This document shows, piece by piece, positions 1 through 6,500 of a stretch of DNA of 17,701 nucleotides. The translations under genes and the position numbers were made by a program. Origin of the DNA: Nitrospirota bacterium (GTDB taxonomy: Bacteria; Nitrospirota; Thermodesulfovibrionia; UBA6902; BMS3Bbin08); NCBI GenBank assembly GCA_016208845.1, contig JACQXH010000193.1:1-17701 (forward strand), given 5' to 3'. The stretch's first letter is position 1; each line of letters begins with the position of its first letter. The notes below the pieces were generated by a model. That model was not told where the DNA came from. It saw only the letters and a program-made list of their open reading frames with translations, and did not search any database.

Positions 1-372
1 AATGGCATAGGCGACACTAACCGGCCGCACTACTACGATTCCTATCCTTTTATGTATTCTTATGGGTGGGAATGCTATGGCATTCTCTCAAAATATCCTG
101 TAAAAAACAGTAACCTCTCAGCGTATTATTATAAGCTCCAAACCGCTTATAACGCGGCAGGAAATGGCAATATCATCCAGGCACGCGACATAATCTTCCC
201 TGAAAGCAGCGGGTTGGTGATCAACCGGCCTGTATCTGTAACCCTCAGGCTCGGATTTGATGATAATAACTGCGCCTACTTAACCAATTCAGGCACTACA
301 ATCCTTAAGGGAAATATGACAGTAAGCTCTGGAGCGCTGACAATCAACAGCGGAGTGCTGGGGATTGAATAG
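1..372 (+). CDS. C-terminal part of a secreted beta-helix protein (5' end outside window)
   Basis: The frame is open from base 1 and stops with TAG at 370-372, so this is the 3' end of a longer gene. The first residues (GIGDT followed by a DSYPF-like stretch) match the typical closing segment of NosD-like right-handed beta-helix proteins, and resemble GDGIGDT...DNYPL in the protein ending at 2506. The last ~85 residues form a module with a YYKLQTAYNAA start, an NRPVSVTL strand, and a terminal ladder of short glycine/serine-rich strands. The same module ends the 1657-residue protein at 3594-8567. From family knowledge, such 'STLQAAYNAA' modules sit at the C-termini of many secreted proteins of environmental bacteria; their role is unclear. 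A Met at 52 is internal and not the likely start. The surface location is inferred. Confidence 0.75.
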   Translation, partial: NGIGDTNRPHYYDSYPFMYSYGWECYGILSKYPVKNSNLSAYYYKLQTAYNAAGNGNIIQARDIIFPESSGLVINRPVSVTLRLGFDDNNCAYLTNSGTTILKGNMTVSSGALTINSGVLGIE

Positions 373-496
373 AAAACAGTACAGCGTACATCGTATATAG
401 TACAACGTGCGAAGAAATAAGCAGGAGTTGCAAGTTTGATATCGAAAGAAAAGGGGTGGTGAATTGGTTGTAATTAGGAATTTGCATTTAAGAATT

Positions 497-532
497 TTAC
501 GCATCACGCGTTATGCTTTACGTTTTATAAAA
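497..532 (+). repeat. Leader repeat copy 1, upstream of the frameshifted beta-helix gene
   Basis: A 36-bp AT-rich stretch starting TTACGCATCACGC is matched at about 30 of 36 positions by 2532-2567. Both copies sit directly before a ribosome-binding site and a gene starting with a near-identical signal peptide (MKKI-F/L-ISL). The rest of the 373-548 gap holds short GTACA-type repetitions and no gene I can support. The copies look like a duplicated gene head. Confidence 0.5.
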
Positions 533-548
533 CAAAATGGGGGGCAAT

Positions 549-815
549 ATGAAAAAAATATTTATCTCATTAGCATGTCTTTCAGTACTGCTTGTTTTTA
601 GCGGAAGCGCCGTTGCTTATACCTATGTGGTTTATAAGCAGGCCAATGGACCATGTACAACAGGCAATTATTATTATAATGACAGCCAATCTTATACCTG
701 TTCTAAACAATCCCTTGAGCGTACCCCGCCTCCAGCTTGTGATTCTATCAATATAAATTACGGATGCGGCCCCATACAATACGCTTATGACTCTGCATAT
801 GTAACATCACTTTAA
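549..815 (+). CDS. N-terminal fragment of a frameshifted secreted beta-helix protein
   Basis: The start is ATG 549, because a GGGGGG ribosome-binding run lies at 539-544 and the residues after it form a classical signal peptide (MKKIFISLACLS, hydrophobic core, SGSAVA with cleavage before YTY). The mature part is tyrosine- and cysteine-rich and stops at TAA 813-815 after only 88 residues. The frame used by the next segment is open from 791. Adding one A within GTAAC at 801-805 would convert the end YVTSL* into YVNITLSGPS and continue into the 552-residue segment below. This fragment and that segment are therefore most likely one gene broken by a 1-nt deletion or a sequencing error. Read as it stands, it encodes a short secreted peptide of unknown role. 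Confidence 0.65.
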   Translation: MKKIFISLACLSVLLVFSGSAVAYTYVVYKQANGPCTTGNYYYNDSQSYTCSKQSLERTPPPACDSININYGCGPIQYAYDSAYVTSL

Positions 816-847
816 GCGGTCCCTCTACTCGTAATCCAAACGATCCC

Positions 848-2506
848 ATGAACCCTGCTAACAACGCGATTATTCACGCCAAAAACCCTAAACAGCATGC
901 TATTTTTCTCAGCCGCGGTAAGTATAAAACCATCACCGGGCTAACAATAACAGGAGCAACAGGCACAAACCCATGTTTGACTGAATATATAACTTATTGT
1001 GATCCTGCGTTTCCTGACTACAACGCTCAAAAGTGTTACAACCTGTGTCAGTGTTTTTCCACTACTAATATGTGCAGGGGAGTTTGTACATCAAATGGTC
1101 AAAATGCAGCTCAATGTAATTATTGGATGAACGAAGACCAACTGCGACCGCCACAGACATGTGCCGGTATTCGCGCTTACGGCGTTAATGGTGATTATTC
1201 CAGTAACAATCCTCCTCCGCCACCCGATTTATTAACTAATATGTGTCCGATTACCGATAATTCCATCACAGGGAATCGTACAGGGATAGTCATTAAGGAC
1301 ACTGCTTATGGCTGGTTGTTTAGCTGCCGCATTGAAAACAATGACATCTATGGAAATCTTGATGCAGGAGTGTATTTTCAATATGGAAGAGAATCCTCTA
1401 TCCTGAATAATTATATACATGACAATACAATTGGAATCAGGTTTGCTGATACAGTAAATAATAAGATCATTGGCAACTCAATTGAAAATAACACAAAGGG
1501 TATTGTACTGACAAAGCTGGTTTGCACAGATCAAAATAGCGGGGATACAGCTTCAACTAAATGGGATACAGCATGCCCAATCCCAATAGTAAGCGGTAAC
1601 CAAATCTACTATAACAATATAATCAGCAATGACACACAGGTTTCAGACATTAACCGGGTTTGCGGAGACAGTGATGGGTGTAACACGTGGTACAACTCAA
1701 CACTTCTTGAAGGCAACTACTGGTCTAATTACACTGGTCTGGATAATGGATACGGAGGCAGAATTGCTGGCGACGGCATAGGCGACACCGGAATAATACC
1801 GTTTCCCTCTGCGGGATATGACAATTATCCGCTTGTTGACAAAGATAAAGATGAAACCCCTGATATATTTGATAATTGCCCGGGCATTTCCAACCCTGAC
1901 CAGAAAGATTCAAACAAAAACGGCAAAGGCGATCTTTGCGACACCTGCCCGTTATGCGCATGGGCTCCGTCAAACCTTACTGTTACTGCCACATATCAAT
2001 CGCAGATAAATCTTTCTTGGAAAGACAACTCAACTGACGAGATTGATTTCCGCATATATGGGAAAATCGATGGAGATGACGCTTATGAACGAATAGGTAA
2101 AGTAGGCGCTAATGTTACAACATATCCACACAAAAGTTTACAGGAATATACAACCTATTATTACAGGGTAAGGGCTTACAATGGACTTGTTTCTTCACCA
2201 TATTCAAATACTGTAAGCGCCACCACACGGCTTAATAAGCCCACAGCCCTTACAGCCACTGCTGTGTCTGCTTCAAGGATAAATTTGTCATGGACTGACA
2301 ACTCGAGCAAAGAGGCCGGATTTGAAATTCAAGGAAAGAGAGGCTCAACAGGCACATATTCTGCCATAGCAACAGTAGGTCCTAATGTAAATTCATACGC
2401 AAACACAGGGCTTGTGTCCAAAGCAACCTATTACTACCGTGTAAGGGCGTTTAATGGAACTGATGATTCAGCATTTTCAAATGCAGCGAGCGCAACTACA
2501 CAGTAA
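848..2506 (+). CDS. Main part of the frameshifted secreted protein: NosD-like beta-helix, TSP3 repeat, two Fn3 domains
   Basis: ATG 848 has no ribosome-binding site and no signal peptide follows it, so it is not a convincing start; the frame is open from 791 and continues the signal-peptide fragment at 549-815. Residues ~25-270 (counted from 848) show right-handed parallel beta-helix repeats (ITGNRTGIVI, IENNDIYGN, ILNNYIHDNTIGI, NKIIGNSIENN). Residues ~285-325 (GNYWSNYTG...GDGIGDT...DNYPL) are the NosD-type ending. Residues ~331-370 are an acidic thrombospondin type 3 segment (DKDKDETPDIFDNCP, NPDQKD, GKGDLCD), expected to bind calcium. Residues ~371-462 and ~463-552 are two fibronectin type III domains, each with INLSW near the start and YYYRVRA near the end. 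The protein is probably extracellular, in binding or adhesion; the ligand is unknown. Without repair of the frame the protein would not be exported. Confidence 0.8.
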   Translation: MNPANNAIIHAKNPKQHAIFLSRGKYKTITGLTITGATGTNPCLTEYITYCDPAFPDYNAQKCYNLCQCFSTTNMCRGVCTSNGQNAAQCNYWMNEDQLRPPQTCAGIRAYGVNGDYSSNNPPPPPDLLTNMCPITDNSITGNRTGIVIKDTAYGWLFSCRIENNDIYGNLDAGVYFQYGRESSILNNYIHDNTIGIRFADTVNNKIIGNSIENNTKGIVLTKLVCTDQNSGDTASTKWDTACPIPIVSGNQIYYNNIISNDTQVSDINRVCGDSDGCNTWYNSTLLEGNYWSNYTGLDNGYGGRIAGDGIGDTGIIPFPSAGYDNYPLVDKDKDETPDIFDNCPGISNPDQKDSNKNGKGDLCDTCPLCAWAPSNLTVTATYQSQINLSWKDNSTDEIDFRIYGKIDGDDAYERIGKVGANVTTYPHKSLQEYTTYYYRVRAYNGLVSSPYSNTVSATTRLNKPTALTATAVSASRINLSWTDNSSKEAGFEIQGKRGSTGTYSAIATVGPNVNSYANTGLVSKATYYYRVRAFNGTDDSAFSNAASATTQ

Positions 2507-2531
2507 AAAATAGCACAGAGTACAAAAAAAG

Positions 2532-2567
2532 TTACGTGTCACGCATTATGTGTTACGTTTTAAAAAA
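2532..2567 (+). repeat. Leader repeat copy 2, upstream of the two-repeat secreted protein
   Basis: This is the second copy of the 36-bp stretch at 497-532, starting TTACGTGTCACGC, with differences at about six positions. It runs straight into the AAAGGGG ribosome-binding site of the gene at 2578. Confidence 0.5.
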
Positions 2568-2577
2568 AAGGGGTAGC

Positions 2578-2937
2578 ATGAAAAAAATATTAATTTCACT
2601 AATATGTCTTTCAGTAATGTTGGTTTTTATCGGAAGCGCAGACGCAGATACTTATTGGGTCAACTCGGTTATTGACAGTACGGGCGATGTAGGCGGCTAC
2701 ACTTCCATAGCTGTTGATAAAAACAACAAGGTCCACATAAGCTACTTTGATTACGACAACGCTGACCTGAAGTATGCAACAAACAAATCAGGCGCCTGGG
2801 TTAAGTCAACCCTTGACAGTGCCGGTCTTGTAGGAGAGTTCACATCCATAAAAGTAGACCCATACAGAAATGTTCATATCAGCTATTTTGAGGCAACATC
2901 AAACAACCTGAAGTATGCCTTGAGGTTAGCTAATTAG
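2578..2937 (+). CDS. Small secreted protein with two copies of the NNKVHISY repeat
   Basis: I chose ATG 2578 over the upstream ATG 2536. An AAAGGGG ribosome-binding site precedes 2578, and the protein then begins with a clean signal peptide (MKKILISLICLSVMLVFIGS, cleavage near ADA). The 119-residue product holds two ~48-residue units, each with a SIAVD/SIKVD strand, NNKVHISYFDY-like and DLKYATN-like strands, and a SGAWVKSTLDS strand in the first. The same unit occurs 14 times in the 1657-residue protein at 3594. The chain ends soon after the second NLKYA strand, much as the last repeat in the giant ends at VKYAM, so the short length may be natural rather than a truncation. Two units are too few for a closed propeller, so it may oligomerise or be a remnant. 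Function is unknown. Confidence 0.75.
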   Translation: MKKILISLICLSVMLVFIGSADADTYWVNSVIDSTGDVGGYTSIAVDKNNKVHISYFDYDNADLKYATNKSGAWVKSTLDSAGLVGEFTSIKVDPYRNVHISYFEATSNNLKYALRLAN

Positions 2938-3073
2938 GGGGCCATCCTGACGAAATTGATAATGCAAATTAACAAGGGTGGATTCTACTTCCCTATCATC
3001 TACAGGAAAGTTTGCTGAGTGCAGTCTAATTGTATGTGTGCAGGGAAGGCAATAAATAAAGAAAGTGGCCAGC

Positions 3074-3100
3074 CTGACAAAACAGTAAGCCGGTTATAAA
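3074..3100 (+). promoter_or_regulatory. Weak candidate promoter upstream of the 140-residue secreted protein
   Basis: CTGACA (3074-3079) and TATAAA (3095-3100) each match the sigma-70 hexamers at five of six positions, but the 15-nt spacer is short. The surrounding 2938-3134 gap also holds an imperfect 16-bp direct repeat (2940-2955 and 3067-3082, 14 of 16 matching) and a 7-bp inverted repeat (2988-2994 with 3042-3048). I recognise no riboswitch class in it. Confidence 0.3.
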
Positions 3101-3134
3101 TTTAAATGATAAATAAAGATAGGAGGGTAAAGAG

Positions 3135-3557
3135 ATGAACAGGAGAATATTTATATTGCTTGGGATGTTGCTCCTTGTTTTTGTGTTTGCGATCAACATC
3201 TATGCCGGAGGCTACAGGATTAAAGGCAATGGTTTTAATTACATTGGAGAAAACGGTGAAAGAGGAAGCATGGGAGTATATGCAGCGACTCCTAATGATG
3301 GGTGGGTCAGGTATTACTACCCTGATATGAACCTTGAGAGCACTGCTATTTCAAGTGTAGCAGTAAGTGGAAACACCGCGACAATTACCGGACAATGCAA
3401 GGTGCAGGATACCGGAGGTTACATATTTAAGGCGGTCATAATAGACAGTAATCCAGATTCAATAGGACTTGAGATCTTTGATATGAACGGCAGCCGGATA
3501 TTTCAATCGCCGCAAAAAGAAATTGAGCAGGGAGATTTTATCATTTCAGCGCAATAG
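3135..3557 (+). CDS. Small secreted beta-rich protein, post-COAP-1-like
   Basis: The start is supported by an AGGAGGG ribosome-binding site at 3121-3127 and a signal peptide (MNRRIFILLGMLLLVFVF, cleavage after IYA). The mature chain is ~116 residues and predicted mostly beta. Its central segment (AISSVAVSGNTATITGQCKV, then a GGYIFKAVIIDSNPDSIGLEI stretch) resembles, from memory, the small beta-sandwich called post-COAP-1 seen in secreted bacterial proteins; this is a resemblance, not a proven assignment. It has one cysteine in the mature part and no repeats. It lies between the two-repeat protein and the giant repeat protein, all on the same strand, so it probably belongs to the same surface-protein cluster. 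No enzymatic motif is visible. Confidence 0.7.
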   Translation: MNRRIFILLGMLLLVFVFAINIYAGGYRIKGNGFNYIGENGERGSMGVYAATPNDGWVRYYYPDMNLESTAISSVAVSGNTATITGQCKVQDTGGYIFKAVIIDSNPDSIGLEIFDMNGSRIFQSPQKEIEQGDFIISAQ

Positions 3558-3593
3558 ATACATTGAAAATATATAGTTCTAAGGGGAGGGCAC

Positions 3594-6500
3594 ATGTTTA
3601 GTACCATAAAGAAGTATCCTGTCTTACTTTTCATCATATTGATGTTCATAATTGCAACAAACACAGTTTTTGCCGCAACTGTTTTGTCGACTCACCCAGC
3701 AAATGGAGCCACTGATGTGCCGGCATATCTGCCTCTGTCAGTCAGGCTGGACCAGTCTGTAAATCTTTCGACTGTCAGCTTTACGCTTAGCCCTTCTGTC
3801 CCGGGCGCTCTAAGTACGGCATCATGCACTATCCTCAGTTATGATTCTAATGCGACATATTCTACATCAACCTGTTACAGGCTTGTATTTACTCCCGCTA
3901 CTAATTTATTGCGTAACACTAATTATACGGCCGCTATCAGCGGCGGCGGTTTGTCCGCTCCTTATTCATGGAATTTTACGACAGGAAATTTGTACAGCAC
4001 CGGCGAAGTGGAACTAAAGAAGTACGCCAGTCCGGCAAGGCGCAAGCCTGCGGTCGCAATGAATGAATACGGTTTTTTTGTGACAGCATGGCAGAATACT
4101 GACGGTATCTATGCCCAGAGCTTTTATCAGGATGGTTCGCCTGCGGGCTCTGCTGTTCAGGTGGGAGCAGGCAATTATTCCGTATGGCATGGCCCATCAG
4201 TGGCAATGAATTCTGCCGGGGACATCGTAGTGGCGTGGATGGAGGACATTGTATATTCTGACCATGATAAAACTTACCAGATTTATGTGGCTAAGTACCC
4301 TATAGGAGGAAATGCTTTTACCATTACTATCACTTATACTTATGCGAATGCCATTGACGATCCAAAGGTATTTATAATCGGCGGACCATCTGTCGGCATT
4401 GACGACAGCGGCCGTTTTGTTGTGGTCTATCAGGCGCCTGCAGCTGACGGTAACGGGCCTGCTGACAGACAGGTCTATGGGCATCTGTTTGATGCCGGCG
4501 GGAAATTAATAAAAACATTGGGCGATGCATCTCTTACAAAACCCAACGGAAACAAATGCACGAAGTCTGATGTCCCTTCTGTTAGCCATACCGCCTATTG
4601 TACGGATTACAGCAATGTGTCTAATGAAAATCCTGGCTGTTATCCTACGATGGATATGGCTTATTATCCGGCAGTCGCTATGGCTTCAAATGGGAAATTT
4701 GTTGTCACATGGATGGCGTGGAGAGGTGCATACTCTTGCGGGTGGGATGACGTAGTTGCCAAGATATTCGACAGCAACGGTAAAGTGATCAAGAACAATT
4801 TCACTGTCAATACTTTTCAGGGAGGCACTTATGATCAATGGATATCTTACCCTGCTATCAATAATAATGGCGATATTGTAATTGTGTGGGCAAGCAGGTA
4901 TCAGGGGGAAGACGGGGCAGGAATATTTGGCCGTCTGTACAATTTTGACGGATCTCCCAAAACAGGAGAATTCCGTATCAATACTTATAAGAATGATGAT
5001 CAGTGGGGCCCCTCAGTGGGTATAGACCCGGGAGGAAATTTTACAGTGGCATGGGAAAGCAACGGTCAGGATTGCGGAGGACATGGAGTCTATGCAAGAC
5101 AGTATAATACGTCAGGCGTTCCCCTCGGTCCTGAGTTTAGAGTAAACACTTACAATTCATTAAGACTTGATACTGAAGAGCGAGTATACCATGATCAATG
5201 TGAACAGCTCTGGCCGGAAAGACCAGGGATTTCTATTACGCCATATGGTGATTTAGTTGTCGCGTGGGCAAGCTTTGATTATGAAAAAAGCGGGTCACCG
5301 GGATACAGCGGTATTGCAAGCGACGGTTATGGCTATGGAATTTACGCTAACATTTATTCCAACTCGGTTTATGCTTACGATGATTTTGATAATATTCCGC
5401 CGCAGCGGGATAATTGTCCTTATTTTTATAATCCATCTCAGGCAGATACTGACGGAGACGGTGTTGGGGATGAATGTGACAACTGCATGTATTTCAGCAA
5501 TTCTAACCAGAGCGATGCTGACAACGATGGCGTTGGCGATATCTGCGATAATTGTCCGGCAATATTCAATTCTGATCAGAAGGATATAGACGAAGACAGC
5601 ACAGGAGATGCATGCGATACGGACGATGATAATGACGGGCGACTTGACTCAGCTGATAATTGTCCGTTTGTTTATAACCCGGATCAGTCTGACTCTGACG
5701 GTGACGGGGTCGGAAATGCCTGCGACAATTGTCCGAGTGTCTCTAACGCAAATCAGGCAGACACTGATGGTAACGGTGTTGGAGATATCTGCAACACAGA
5801 TGATGACTCCGACGCTATAGCAGATGCAGACGACAACTGTCCTTCATCTTACAATCCTGACCAGATGGATACGGACAATGACGGCATAGGAGACCAATGC
5901 GAATGGACCATAGAGTGCGCTGACTGCAGCAAGTATTTCAGCGAAATTTATTTATCTTCGCGGTATATTGACCTTGATTCAAACAGCAGACCGCATATTG
6001 CATACGGCGGAGACCACCTCTATTATGCCTATTTTAACGGAACTATCTGGAAGTATGAAGTTGTGGATAACGCCCCGGGTGTTGGTAAATTTGCTTCTTT
6101 GGCTTTAGATTCCAATAACAAAGCCCACATCAGTTATTCTGATTATCCAAATTATGCATTGAAATATGCAACAAATGCATCCGGTGTCTGGGTAATTACT
6201 ACAGTGGATTCCGGGATAGGTGAGGGAGGATACATCTCTATGGCAATTGATTCAAATAATAAGGCGCACATAAGTTATGGGGACGGATATAATCAGGATT
6301 TAAAATACGCCACGAATGCATCTGGGAGCTGGGTCGCTACATTAGTGGATACAGGGAGCGCAACTGAAACTTCTATAGCTATTGACTCTAACAATAAAGT
6401 CCACATCAGCTATAATGGTGATGGAAACACAGATCTTAAATATGCCACAAATTCATCTGGAAGCTGGGTAACCAAAGTAGTTGATAAGCCTACGGGAGGC

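Noticed and set aside
788..815. Programmed -1 ribosomal frameshift joining the two parts of the beta-helix gene.
   Set aside because: The overlap region has no X-XXY-YYZ slippery heptamer, and I see no clear downstream structure; a simple indel explains it better.
2938..3134. Riboswitch or structured RNA upstream of the 140-residue protein gene.
   Set aside because: Only a 7-bp inverted repeat and an imperfect 16-bp direct repeat are visible; nothing matches a riboswitch consensus I know.
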